A DNA stretch of 64,000 nucleotides from Cryptomeria japonica (taxonomy: Eukaryota > Streptophyta > Pinopsida > Cupressales > Cupressaceae). Numbering within the stretch: the first letter of the stretch is position 1; each line of letters begins with the position of its first letter. The DNA lies in contig NC_081413.1 of NCBI RefSeq assembly GCF_030272615.1, positions 19,480,285-19,544,284 on the forward strand. The letters run 5' to 3'. The translations under genes were made by a program, and so were the position numbers. This document shows positions 43,850-57,611 of this stretch, piece after piece. Under the pieces are notes generated by a model, which did no database searches, was not told where the DNA came from, and was given only the letters and a program-made list of their open reading frames with translations.

Positions 43850-46735
43850 TTGCATTTGCATAGTGACATGTCTATTGAAACAAGGTTCCAAGCACCAATG
43901 ATGCAACAAAGTTTGACATATCAACCAACAATGCAATCACACTTCTATCCAACCCAACAACAAGGCTATATTGATCAAACTCTTTATGATGAAACAAGTC
44001 TCCAAATACAAAAACTAGAGGAGAAACTAGCTCAAGAAAATGAGATATTGGAACAAAGAGTGAAAAACATTGAGAAGAATAGATCACAAATGTCCAAAAT
44101 GTTTCAAAAATTTCTAGGTCAAAATCTAAAGATTGAGCCAATTGATGTAAGATCTCTTCTTGAACGATCAGACATACCAGCTCTCCTCTCCCAAATAGAG
44201 ATGATGAAACAATTTCAAGAAAAGAGACAACATCAATTTCAACATTGTGTGCCTCCACAACAAGAACAAGAAGGTGTTTACTATCAATCAGATTTTCAAC
44301 CAATACAACCAATGGTTCAACCAATTGTTCAACATATACAACCAACACAACCAATGGTCCAATTTCAACAATATGTCCAACCAACTATACAATGTCAACA
44401 AATAGTCCAACCAATGGTGGAATATCAACAAGTTCAAGTTCAATCAACATATCAATGTCAACAACCACGACCAAACATTCAAAAACAAAGGTTGCAACAC
44501 ACACCAAGCCAAATTTTGAACATGTCAAACCAATCTGATCAACATCTAGTTCGAAATCAAAACATGACATCAAATCAAAAACAAGTTCAAATTCCAGGTC
44601 CAATCATGTCAAAACCTTGAAAGAAAGGTGGCTTTATTGCAATGATCTTAAGGAAACGACCAAGTGAATTCTTCGAGGAAGATCAAGATAATACAATTGT
44701 GTCTAGCAATGCCTCATCTCCCCACAAGCAAATTGACTCTCCAGTGGCATCTATCCCTACACCTCTAGAAGTTTCACATGAACCTTCTATATTGTCCTCA
44801 TCAAACAATACACCCAAGGATGCAATTATCCAAGGGCTATCCGTAATTGATTGCCAAGATAATCCAATTCATGATGCACATCCTTGTCATGTTTCAGAAA
44901 TACAAGACCCAATGGCATCATGCACTTTATTGCCATTTCCTATTTTAGAGGATCCCATTTGAAGTCCCTCTTCCTCATGTTCAAGCATTAATTCCTTGCC
45001 AGAATCCATCACAAATTTTCAAAGTGCATTTCTTTCATCCCAAAACATTGATCCCTTGTCAGAATCCCCCATGCATATCCAAAGTCCAACCCCATGTCAA
45101 GAGGATAATTTAGAGCACGAAGAAGTGAGTCCTAAAGAAGATCAAGATCAAGATTCTGAAACCTTATCATCCCATCCAATTGTTGACCAGGACCCCATGT
45201 TCCCAGACACTCACGATGATTCCATTATTCCTGTCCATTCTATCCAAGAACATAATATCCTTTCAAATCCCATTGACATTCCACTTCCTGAGCAAGATCA
45301 AGATATCCCAGTCCATCCAATCCCAAATGATCCCATTCCATTTCATGAAAATAATGTCCTTTCAAATCCCATTGACATTCCACTTCCTGAGAAAGATCAA
45401 GATATCCCTTCCATCCTTTCCAATGATCCCATTAAAAGTCAAGAGCAAATCACCTTTAAAGAGGATTCCAATGATCTTCCTCCTTGTCAAGATCAAATTA
45501 TTCCTTTAAATCCTCCACAAGATCCTTTTGTCCCTCCATCTCCACATCCTAATCCCACATATCCACTCCAAGATCATATTTCTTTTGATGATCCCATTAT
45601 TTCTCCCATTCCATCTCTTGAAGAGCCTATCATTGAACCATGTCCACTACACAATCCTAGTCCCCCTCATGATCCTAATCCCCTTCATGATTCTAACATG
45701 TTAGTGCAAGATGTTCATGAACCCTTGACATGCATAATGGGTTCTTCCACTTTGGTGCAATCTAATCCACTTCAAGATCTCATTATTTCTCTCATATCAT
45801 ATCCACCTCATAATGGACTCGCGTCTTCTTCCCAAAGAAAAGAGTATCCTACAAGTCAAGATATTCATAAAGGCAAAGGAGTAGACCTTCATGAGAAAGA
45901 ACCCCTTCATATTAAAGAATATACTAATGGTCATGGCTACAGAGCTCACACTCAAGGCATTGGTATCCCTTCAAAGTCAAAATCCAAATGTCCACCTTCC
46001 CCATCATCGCTTCCATCCATTCTAGGTCCCTATATCCCTCCATCTCCTATGCAACATCAACAAAGGCACACATCTTGGAGAACCTTCCATCCATCCCACA
46101 TGCCTCCATATCATTCCCATCCACACCAACATTCATTCCCTCTTCCAAGCAATTTGGATGCCAAGTATAAACATCATAAGTCTAGAAATCCACATGTATT
46201 CAAGGATCAACATGTCCAATATAATCGACATGTCAAAACAAAGAACAATATGATCTATAAAGAAAAAGAAATATCCAAAAGGTCAGAAAGGCCCATTGAG
46301 AAAAATAAAGCAAAGTCAAAATATATATGGGTTCCTAAATCCCTTGTGCAAGCAATGCACTCCAAGGAACCACAAAAGCATGAAAAATCAAAAACCATGT
46401 GGATCCCTAAGAAGCTCCTTGAAGCACAAAAAGAAACATCCAACTTGGCATCCAAAATTGCTATTCCTCCATCCAAACCTTCCAAGTCTATTTCTCCATC
46501 ACCTCCTTCATCCATTTTGGGCCCTTATGTCCCAAAATCCATAGCTATTCCTTCATCAAAATCTCAATATCCAAAATACACTTGTCCTCCATCAATCCAT
46601 CACCCCTCAAGGTGTGTGCCAATGTTGATCTTGCCTTCATTTCCATCCACTAAAGCCCAATTTTTCCCATACCCCATCCATTATCCAATGCACATTTTCC
46701 ATCCTTCGATCCCTTTGATCCCATCCTTTACATAA
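43850..46735 (+). pseudogene. Gag-like Gln- then Pro-rich ORF of T2
   Basis: One frame of 962 codons is interrupted only by TGA at 44618 and TGA at 44960. The first 250 residues start with a helical coiled coil (QKLEEKLAQENEILEQRV) and turn into Gln-rich repeats such as QPMVQPIVQ. The remainder is Pro/Ser/Asp-rich with DPI and PLPEQDQDIP repeats. It ends with IWVPKSLVQAM, MWIPKKLLEAQ and SILGPY, matching the end of T1's ORF. The zinc segment of T1 is not visible here. It is probably a diverged structural protein of the Tat-type element. The two TGA stops could each come from CGA. Confidence 0.7.
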
Positions 46736-46972
46736 ATCCTTGCCTTAGTTTCATCTCTTATTCCATATCCTTATCCTACCAACGTCTTTGAGCATACTTT
46801 TAAAGGTCATGGTCCTTTTTTTTTCAAGGCTACTATTCAAACAAAAAGACTCTTGAGTCCTTCTTCCATCCCTATCATGTGTCCATCTTCTATTGAAAAA
46901 GTCAAAATCCAAAAAAAAAAAGTGAAAAAAAAAGACAAAAGAAAAAAGTAAAGAAAAAATAATTCGTCCACT
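46736..46972 (+). other. T2 segment downstream of the ORF
   Basis: Non-coding. It shares CCAACGTCTTTGAGCATAC with T1 and an A-rich run ending AGTAAAGAAAAAATAATTCG directly before the hairpin pair. Confidence 0.5.
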
Positions 46973-47040
46973 GGTGAAAACCTGGCAAACAGGCACCTTG
47001 GGCAAGTACCATGATGAAAACCTGGCAAACAGGCATCATG
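46973..47040 (+). other. Conserved tandem hairpin pair (T2)
   Basis: Hairpin 1 is GGTG, AAAA, CCTG, GCAAA, CAGG, CACC. Hairpin 2 is CATGATG, AAAA, CCTG, GCAAA, CAGG, CATCATG. Both outer and inner arms pair perfectly. The spacer is TTGGGCAAGTAC. This is the cleanest of the three copies. Confidence 0.72.
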
Positions 47041-47689
47041 CGTAATCTATGAACTTCTTGCACACCACACTTGGGGGCAGATTTCCTCCTTCATATCCTA
47101 TTGCCCTTCGTTATCCTATTGAACCCCTGTCATTACCCTTCATATCATATTGTCCCTCATGTCCATTTCCTCTTTCCACCTTTGATCTTGACAAGGCTGA
47201 GGATCATTATGAGCATCATGCATCTTGTTTGTAGCTTTCAGTCTATCATAGCTTTTGGTCTTCATCCATTTGCTTATTACAACCTTTCATCCATATTCCC
47301 TAGCTTATTGCAACTTTCTGCCACTATCCCTTATCCTATCCCGACCTTCAGTCCATGTCCCTTATCCAATCTTGGTCTTGCTTATCCTATCCATATCTTA
47401 TCACTATCCATAAACTCTTTTTCATTCCTTGCTCTTGATTTGACATAAGGACGTGAAATGCAAAATATATTTTTCAAAAACCTCTTGACATGTCCCTCAT
47501 ACTATTTCACTGCTTTACATTGTCATATCTAGTCTCTTGTCCCATCACGCAATAGCCCTTGAAAATTGCATCCATATTGTCTCCATGATAAAAGGCCTTT
47601 GTCTTCTCTCTATCCACCATCATTTCAGCAAGCCTATTTATTCACCTATCATATTCCTTTCCTTGCTAGACATTGGGGGCAAAAATCAT

Positions 47690-47935
47690 AAATAATCATA
47701 AAAATTGAAAAAAGTCCTGAAAAAAAGTCATAAAAATTGAAAAAAAGTCCTGAAAAAAAAGTCATAAAAATTGAAAAAAGTCCTGAAAAAAAGTCATAAA
47801 AATTGAAAAAAGTCCTGAGAAAATTCATAAAAATTGGAAAATGTCCTTAAAAAAATCCAAAAAAAAATCAAAAAATGTCCTGAAATAATCCAAAAAAATC
47901 AAATAAAGTCCTAAAAAAAAGAACAATTTTTTTTT
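47690..47935 (+). repeat. A-rich tandem repeat of T2 (about 31-base unit)
   Basis: About seven units of AAAATTGAAAAAAGTCCTGA followed by AAAAAGTCATA, degenerating to the right. Confidence 0.85.
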
Positions 47936-48154
47936 ATAAAACTCACAAAAACACGCATTTTGCAATAAAGTATTCCCTTTATGCATCACTGAGCATTCAT
48001 CCAACGACACTCGCAATCCAACATCATGCTTTAATGGAATCATGCATAAATAGATGAACCTTTTCAATCAAATCAAATATTCAAACTGATCCAAATTGTC
48101 TTATCAATCGAATATCAGCATCAAAATTCATTTGTCCTTGTCACATTATCATGG

Positions 48155-48233
48155 GTCTTATACAGGGTGTGGTATACTCGAAACCAGACTATGTCCTGTC
48201 TTAGATGGGGTACCGTATTCCCTGAAACCAGAC
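48155..48233 (+). repeat. Two GTCTTATAC...GAAACCAGAC motifs (T2)
   Basis: Units at 48155-48189 and 48198-48233. Both keep GTCT at the start and AGAC at the end, while the interior differs (GGGG/CCC pairing in the second). Confidence 0.6.
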
Positions 48234-49001
48234 AGCATGATCATCCTATCAGTACTTTCAATTTTTTGACAATGAAGATCAAGATGTTTGTTTGATTTGT
48301 TTGAATTTGCGCATCTTATCTTTTTATTGATTTATCTTCGATCATATTCCTATGTTGCTCGATGATGTCACTAAGTGATTTAGAGTGACCGGGATGGCTC
48401 ATGATCCCTTTTCTTTTGATTGTGATTGTCGTTTGTCTGTGATGTGTTTGTCTTTTGCAAAAAGGGTTGCATTTCAGCTCTGGCCTTCAATGCCATGATG
48501 CTACGCATCCATTTTGCTACATAAAAATAAAGGTTCTCACCTACAAAGTGCATTACTGAAACCAAGTTTTTCTTCATCTCTAACTGTCCTCTGTCTCATT
48601 TTCTTCTTGCTAACATTTCTTCCGTCTAGTTGGATAGTCAGTTCGGTCTAGTGCTTCGATTTCCAAAAACATATGCTGCATCCTGCATTCATTTATTAGT
48701 ACATTTGCATTTCCTCAAGCATCACATCAAACATTTATCCATTTCATATTATAAATGCCTCAAAAATACATAAAAAATACATCCATACATGTTCATAAAA
48801 AGTGCATAAGTCATCCATACATGAAAAATAACATCAGTCATAACATATTGCATCCATCATATCGATGCATATCATATCACATATCATAATAATGTCGGAA
48901 TACAAAATCGGACTGTCTGTCCTAAGTATGGCCCACAGGCTGACTACAAAATGGCAAACTACATAATGTCCACTGTCTGTCATACAGAGCACGTGCCTCT
49001 A

Positions 49002-50840
49002 TCACTGGGTGCTCCCTCTGTCCTCCTCATCCCTGCCATGTCTCGTAGATGATGTCCCTCCTGGTCCTGGCTGTGGTGGTCTCATCGGTCCACTCACCCC
49101 CATGCTACTCAATGACCTCCGAGAGCGTGACCTGCTCTCTGTCCTTGATCGTGCTCGATATGAAGGTGCTCTCCGCTTTGGTGGAACTACACTCTCATAT
49201 AGTGTCCTCCAATATAGTCTCTCCTCGCCGGTCTCTACCAGCATCTGTGCCATCTCCCATGCACTGGCATCCCTAATCGACCCAATGAACTCAGTGACTC
49301 TTTGTCCCTCTCGCTGTGCCTGAGCTATGGCTGTATCTCAAGCTGCTGTGAGTCTAGCTATCTCCACTTTGAACTGCTCATGCTGTCTCTCTAATGTCGC
49401 AATATAGTCCTGCTGACTCGCTATGATAGCCCTGCACATCTCCACCTCCTCTGTCCTAGCTGTCCCCGGCTATAGAGGAATGTCCTGCAATGTCTCCTGA
49501 TCCACTGAGTCTGGCTCCTCCTCGTGCTCCCCTCCACCATCTTCATCATCTCCCCCATCCTCGTCATCCTCATCATCCTCATCACCATCCTCTCCCCCAT
49601 CTCCATCATCCTCATTCTCCTCGTCCTCATCATCTCCTTCCTCTCCTGTGAGTGGGAAGTCCTCCTGTCTCCTCAGTACTGGAATATCAGGATCAGTCAA
49701 AGGCACTGGCTGTCGCTGTGCGAACCATGTCTCATACTCCTCTGTAGTCCCAGCATCCACCACATCTGACCACCACTCCCACTTTCTCTGTTGTAGCTAT
49801 GCAAAGTCGGCATATGCTATACGTGGCTGAATCATACTCCCCCACTGACTCGTCTCTCGGTGAGATCGGGCAAAGCATGCAGTCCTCCTAGGTACATCCT
49901 GCGTCTCTCCAAACTGTCGTCTAACTCTCTCTGGCAGGTACAACTCAATCACTCTCTGGTGATTCACTGGTTGCCCAATCAAGTCCCTCTCCTGTCTACA
50001 GTATGGTAGCTCATCATGATCATCTGACCATCCGGGGCAATCTCGATATGGCCTCCATATGAACTCTGTCAGTCTGTCCAGCTCATGTCGCCAGTACAAT
50101 ATGTATCCAAAAGGACCCTGGCTTAGTGCTCCACCATAGCTATACACATATGGTCAGTGTGGTACAACTTGTCTATCTGTAATCGGCCGACATATGGCAA
50201 TATGCTCAAATGCCCATACCTGAAGCAATGTAACTCCACAACTTAGAGTCTGAACTCCCTGATACGCTATCTGATGCAGCTGGAAATACAACATAGCCAG
50301 TACACATGGTCCCCACATGTACACTGTCCCCTCTATCGCCATCCGCTCTAGCACCCTTCCCCAGCCAATAGGGAATCCATGTCCTCGTCTATCTCTTGCT
50401 AGAAGGCATGCTATCACAACTGCTATCACCACATATCGTCGGTCATACTCGGCAGCCATAGTCTCCCAGCGAATCTCCCTCTCGACAATGTCCAGATCAT
50501 CTGCATCACACTCAAACAGTCTGCATAACGCATCTCTCCCTATCACTAGGTCATACTCTATCATCTCCCCATGTATCAGAATGCGGAGGATGCGCCATAC
50601 ATCCTCTAGAGTCACCATCGCCTCGCCAGTCGCCAAATGGAATGAGGAGGTCTCTGAGTGCCATCGCTCTGCCAATGTGGTAAGCAATCCTATGTTTGCC
50701 CTAATCTCGGGCATGTATGTGATGTAATATATCCCCAGTCCAGCTAATGTGTCTCTCTCTATGCTCCTAAGTCTGTGTCGTAGCATGAAGCAGTCAGGTC
50801 GATTCTCCCGCGTGATCAACGGATACTGTCGACTCTGCAT
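49002..50840 (-). pseudogene. Antisense ORF with plant mobile domain (PMD)
   Basis: A single minus-strand frame of about 613 codons runs opposite to T2, broken by TGA near 50154, TAG near 49797, TAG near 49470 and TGA near 49329. The N-terminal 350 residues match the plant mobile domain: LTTLAERWHSETSSFHLATG, VTLEDVWRILRI, GEMIEYDLVIG and LARDRRGHGFPIGW are typical. Next come a segment with WEWWSDVVDAG, an acidic Asp/Glu run, a short coiled coil (IATLERQHEQFKVEIARL) and an Arg/Ser-rich tail. PMD proteins related to MAIN/MAIL occur in host genes and as passengers of Ty3/gypsy and MULE elements. The start is taken at ATG 50838-50840. Its role in the element is unknown. Confidence 0.85.
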
Positions 50841-51009
50841 CACAATCGGGGCATCATTTTGTCAGTTCTAGGGTTTTCTCCTACGAGTTTCATATCCTCA
50901 TTTTCATGTCTCAATCAGGGTATTTTTCATCTGCATTGACTTATCCCACCCTTGTCCCCCCTTTTTAGGTCATTTGCATGCCGTTTCGCATCAAAATTGA
51001 GTCATTCAT

Positions 51010-51125
51010 GCACTCTTGTGCCTGTGTCTTCTAACCTACGCCTATGTCAGGTGACCTGTGCTTGTGTCTTCCTACACAAGCGCAGAACTCCCTACACAAG
51101 CCCAGAACTAGATGACACAAGCGCA
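51010..51125 (+). repeat. CTTGTGTC / ACACAAGCGC repeat cluster near T2's 3' end
   Basis: The first half has CTTGTGTCTTC-type words. The second half has three inverted words (ACACAAGCGCAG, ACACAAGCCCAG, ACACAAGCGCAG). They are complementary to the leader cluster at 41943-42066. Confidence 0.7.
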
Positions 51126-51643
51126 GGAGTCCATTTTTGCATCCCCTGTGGGCCCTGCAATGTCCCGTAAGCCATCAAAATTCATGAAATTCAAAACATG
51201 GGTTTTCAAGATACCTACCACTACTCCTATGTCCTCTGGTCATCTGAATGTGTGTACACGTTCCCCAAGGTGATCCACCGTTGGAATGTTCACCATCTGT
51301 CTGCAAGTGTCCTTGTCCAGAGCAATAAATCCTCCTCTTTAGCTAGTGCAAATGAGTCATTTTCACCCTCTTGGTCTCATTTATAGCTCTTTGTCATTGC
51401 ATAGATGGACGTGTGTCCTCTCCATCTTATGTTGGTCGCGGTCTTGTGCACCTTAAATTGCTTGTCCTTCATGCATCCGATCTCCGATTGTCAGTCTGTT
51501 CGATCCTATCATTCTTATCGATCAATTGGCCTCTTTTCCGCATGTTTCCGGCAAATTCCTCGAGGGGGCATGCATATGTCATTGTTATTGTCTGGGGCAT
51601 TTTCATTATTGTTCTTTTAAACAACGCTTAAAATCGCATTGTC
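51126..51643 (+). other. T2 3' non-coding region
   Basis: No gene. CTCGAGGGGGCATGCATATG at 51559-51578 corresponds to the extra purine tracts of T1 (14310) and T3 (62766). Confidence 0.5.
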
Positions 51644-51659
51644 TCAAAGAGGGGCAAAA
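51644..51659 (+). other. Polypurine tract of T2
   Basis: TCAAAGAGGGGCAAAA directly precedes the 3' LTR and is the same as in T1 and T3. Confidence 0.92.
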
Positions 51660-53337
51660 TGTAGACACCCAAAAATGGTCAACGCTTGCGAGGTCATACT
51701 TTAACATTTGCGCATTGCCTCATTTTAGGTTTTTGCGTCGCATTAACATTTCTCCTATGTCACGTACTTGATTTTTATCATTTGCGAGCATCGAGTCATT
51801 CTTCTACATTCTCCAATCATCTCACTCTTGAATTTGGTCTTGTCAACAACACTATCCAGTCATGGTTTTAATCGATTTTATCCTGTCGCATCAATGAGCG
51901 TATTCATTTGTCATCATTTTGGACATCGTCAATCCTAATTAGGGTTTTGTCCTCTTATCAATCCTGTCAATCTTGCGATCGATTTGTCATCGATCGTTGT
52001 CCTCCTGTCAATCTTACGATTGATTTGTCATCAATCGTGGCTCTTTTATCAATCTTATCAATTTTATCATCAATCTTATCATTTTGGACATCATCAATCC
52101 TAATTAGGGTTTTGTCCTCTTTTCAATCTTATCATCTGGCGATCGGTTTATCAATCTTGTCGTTTTACGATCAATTTGTCATCGATCGTTGTCTTGTTCA
52201 ATTTTATCATCTTGCGATCGATTTGTCATCGATCGTGGTCATTTTCAATCTTGTCGTCTTGCAATCTATTTTGTCATCGATTCTTGTCCTTTTGTCAATC
52301 TTTTTATTTTTGCGACCGATTTGTCATCAATCGCTGTCTGTCTCAATTATGTCAATTTGGATCAATTTGTCATTGTTCCTCGTCAATTGGCGCATTTCTC
52401 AATTAAATCATTTATCGCATTGGTCATTTATCAATTCAAAATCATGACATTAGTTATCTTCAATCACGACCCAATTGTCATTTTTGCACTTCTAATTCAC
52501 CTTCTAGGGTTTCATGATTTAATCATTTAACCTTGTGCATCATTTCTTCCTTTAAGATTAATAAATTACTGATTTATCCTAAGTTTTCTCATTACAATTA
52601 AATATTCATTTAATTGGCTAATTATTCCTCTTTGTGAGTGAATTAATTAATAAATGAAAAATTATTGATTAATTCACTAATTTCTAATTTCCTAATTTCT
52701 TAATTCCAATTTCAATTTCCTCCTATTTCTTTCCTAAATTTATGGCAATGACATAGAAATTTGTCATAGAATTTGTCATAAATTGTCATAAATTCTTGAC
52801 ATAGAAATTTGTCATAGAATTTGTCATAAAATGTCATAAAATGTCATAAATTCTTGACATAGAAATTTGTCATGAATTGTCATAATCCTTGCATAGCAAT
52901 TTGTCATAGATATGTCATAATTTTGCTATTCTTGATTTGAATTTCCATTCGAATCGCTATCATGCTAATTTGTTCATTTCTCCAATTTCTCTATAAATTG
53001 GATGAATTTCTTCAATCCCGAATCTCGAATCCCTAATTAAACTATCGAATTTATGCTTCTAGTACTCTTGAGCTTTTCATCAATGTCAATCTTGCTTTCA
53101 ATTGTATGTGCACTTGTAGGTGAGATCCACAAATCCATTTGAAGAGGAAAGAACAACAATGGAGCCGCATGGAAGAAGCATCCAAGTCGTCATCTGGTTT
53201 GCATGATCTTTGCTTTTGAATGCTTTGTTTTTATGTCTCTATTGAGTGTGCTTAGGATTAGGTTCATTTGCAATGAGTGCTCTTATGATTGAGTTATCAT
53301 GTCTAGTGTTTTGATGATTCCTAATTCCGATGCTACA
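51660..53337 (+). repeat. 3' LTR of T2
   Basis: It is 1678 bases, very close to the 5' LTR. The length difference comes mainly from a short duplicated TTGATTGATAT segment present only in the 5' copy. Confidence 0.92.
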
Positions 53338-53342
53338 GTGAC
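53338..53342. repeat. Target-site duplication GTGAC, right of T2
   Basis: It matches 40129-40133 perfectly. Confidence 0.93.
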
Positions 53343-53481
53343 AAATCTATTTACCAATAATATTATATAATATAATATTAAATAATATATTATTATATTA
53401 TATATTATATAATATAATATATTATAATTTAGTATATTATTATATTAGATTATATATTATATTATAAATTATATAATATAT
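53343..53481. other. AT-only spacer between T2 and T3
   Basis: About 140 bases of nearly pure TATAATATTA-type sequence with many overlapping palindromes. It resembles the AT-rich run at about 35500-35550. Confidence 0.7.
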
Positions 53482-54878
53482 TGTAGACACCTAAAAGTTG
53501 CACAATGAATTAAGTGAATTTTATTCATTTATTTATTCTTAATTCTTCCTATTAAGTAAATTAAGATTTAATTAATATACCCTTCTTCTATCTAAGCCAT
53601 TTAATTAAAATCCCCCTTCTAGCCCATTTAATTAAATTTACATTTAATTAAATCCCCCCACTTGCAAAATCCTACAAATGCAAGTTGCAACCACAATTGA
53701 AATAAATTAATTTTATTTTAATAAAATTCTATTTTCTCCACCCACTTGCAAAATCCTACATCTCACACTTGCCTCCTAAATTCTTCTAGAACCCATCTAA
53801 TCCTAATCAATTAGTTGAATCCCTCCAATCATCCCCTTTCCTTAAATTTGAGGATGTCACTTCTCAAATTTGGAGGAAAGTCTTCCAAAAGCAATAAAGC
53901 CTTTATGTCTTCAACAAGCTAACTTGTTGAGTTCCCCCCAAATTTGGAAGGACTCTTACAAATTTGTCTTCAAAGTCTTCCAAACCATTAATCATTAACT
54001 CACCCTTTTGGCATGGTTAGAGACTTTTTGCCTAACTCAACCTTCATTTAACCCAAAGGTCTCATCATGCATTCATGGCTTTACCCTTGGTTATCCCTTT
54101 AACCCTTGCACAAGAGTTTACCACTTGGGTAAAAGCTTTGTCCAATTAATGACCCTAACCTAACCTTAACCCTTACCTCCTAAGGTAACCTTCATGTCTT
54201 CTCAAGCATTTAATGCTTCTTACATTTCCTCTCAAGCAGTCTTATGTTGACAATTGCCACCATTTCATTGGTGAGAAGTGTAAACATGGATTGATAGCTT
54301 TCAATCTTGGCCCTTGATAAGATTGTCCAATCTTGACCATTCATTGCCTTATTTTCCCTATAAATAGAGCCCATTCCTTCTTCAAAAGAATAAAGTCTTT
54401 GTGCATCAAACTTATAATCTCATAACATTAAGCATATTATCTCTCTTTGATAGAATAGAATTTTAGATCATTTTGATAGCATTATAATCTTAGTTATATC
54501 ATGTTAATCTCATATCATGTTAGCTTCACCTTAGTATCATTTTCATACTAGTTTAAGCTTCATATCAATATCTTACATCCTATCATCTAGTTTCATATCT
54601 AAATCATCAGTAGGATCTTGGTTCCATTCCATTTAGATCTTAGAATCATCAAAATCTCATTCTTTAGGTTGTCATCTTAAAGAATCAAGTTCTCTTCCAA
54701 GATGAGAGCCACCTTGAATCTTGAAGATCCTTGGAGATAGAGGAACATGGAACGATTTTAAAGAGTTCAGTTCTATTAACTTGCTTTTTTTGGATTTCTA
54801 ACCTCTAATGCAATGTTTCATCTGTGTGTTTGAGATGTTTCCTCCTATTGCAGGCTGACGCCACATTCTCGACATACA
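53482..54878 (+). repeat. 5' LTR of T3
   Basis: About 1397 bases, from TGTAGACACCTAAAAG to CGACATACA. Its partner begins at 63015. Early parts are rich in TTAATTAAAT. Confidence 0.87.
54359..54367 (+). promoter_or_regulatory. TATA box in the 5' LTR of T3
   Basis: TATAAATAG in CCCTATAAATAGAGCCC is a near-consensus plant TATA region. The same sequence is at 63812-63820 in the 3' LTR. Confidence 0.65.
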
Positions 54879-54882
54879 TTTC

Positions 54883-54900
54883 TGGCGCCCACCATGGGGC
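54883..54900 (+). other. Primer-binding site of T3, tRNA-Lys
   Basis: TGGCGCCCACCATGGGGC starts four bases after the LTR and is complementary to the plant tRNA-Lys(CUU) 3' end with one mismatch. Confidence 0.82.
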
Positions 54901-54989
54901 ATGTCCCCAAAAGTAACACCATTTTTCATGTAGGTTGAAGACAACAATCACACCAAAATACCAGAATAATGCATCTAAAACTTTTTGTG

Positions 54990-55215
54990 CTAAACTTTAG
55001 TGCATCTGTGCTAAACTTTAGCACATCCATGACACATATTAGTGCATAGAAAGCATCTGTCAGTGCATCTGATCTTATTTTTAGCACATCCCCTTTTATG
55101 CTTGTCAAACACATAGGAGCACTGTTTTAGCACATCAAAGCAACAACTTAGCGCATTCGATCTGTTTGCTAGCGCATCCATTCCTTTCTATAGCGCACTT
55201 AGGTTGAACTTGAGT
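54990..55215 (+). repeat. TAGCGCAT-type word cluster in T3 leader
   Basis: About ten degenerate copies of TTAGCACATC or TAGCGCATCC occur at 15-35 base spacing. A second cluster of the same words lies at 57300-57540, just upstream of the integrase remnant. Confidence 0.65.
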
Positions 55216-55296
55216 GCATAGATCTGACAAAGGCAAAAATTTGTAACAGAGTCAAAAAATAGGCTTGTGGGAGGCAGAATATATATGGAATATAAC

Positions 55297-57299
<2,003 letters not shown>

Positions 57300-57544
57300 T
57301 AGTGCATAAGAGCAACTTCCTAGGACATCTGGAACATTCTCTAGCGCATACGAGCCAAATCTTAGCACTTTCATCAGTCAAAATAGTGCATAACCAGTAT
57401 CATACTGGTGAAATATCCAGTAGCACTTACCAACATCAGTCTACCGCATTTAGACATCAGTGTAACGCATTCGAGACATATCATAGAGCTTTCAGTCCAA
57501 ACAAAAGTGCGTAATCGGGACATATTAGCACATAACCCATCCAG

Positions 57545-57611
57545 AATATGTAAAGAGCTGATACTTTATTGCAGAGAAGATGAAACTTTATTGCGGACTG
57601 GCGATGCAGAT
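57545..57611. repeat. 67-base inverted repeat, left arm
   Basis: The reverse complement of 58291-58357 with one mismatch. Inside the arm, ACTTTATTGC occurs twice. The arms bracket the integrase remnant and the hairpin pair. Confidence 0.92.

Larger units (their letters stand above)
47041..49001 (+). other. T2 region between hairpins and antisense ORF
   Basis: First a pyrimidine-rich stretch with CCTTATCC and TCCATATCC words, also found in T1 (near 12000) and T3 (59700-60370). Then the A-rich array at 47690-47935 and the GTCTTATAC motifs at 48155-48233. No sense gene is seen. Confidence 0.5.
40134..53337 (+). mobile_element. T2: large pol-less Tat-type LTR element with antisense PMD ORF
   Basis: T2 spans 13,204 bases, with LTRs of 1692 and 1678 bases, a tRNA-Trp primer site, a polypurine tract and perfect GTGAC duplications. 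The internal 9.8 kb holds a gag-like ORF homologous to T1's and, on the opposite strand before the 3' LTR, a plant-mobile-domain ORF. Extra antisense ORFs at this position are a published feature of Tat-lineage elements. No protease, RT, RNase H or integrase is seen, so it is non-autonomous. Confidence 0.9.

Noticed and set aside
43872-44384. 170-codon minus-strand frame rich in Val
   Set aside because: It mirrors the Gln-rich sense ORF of T2 (CAA read backwards gives TTG) and has no independent support.
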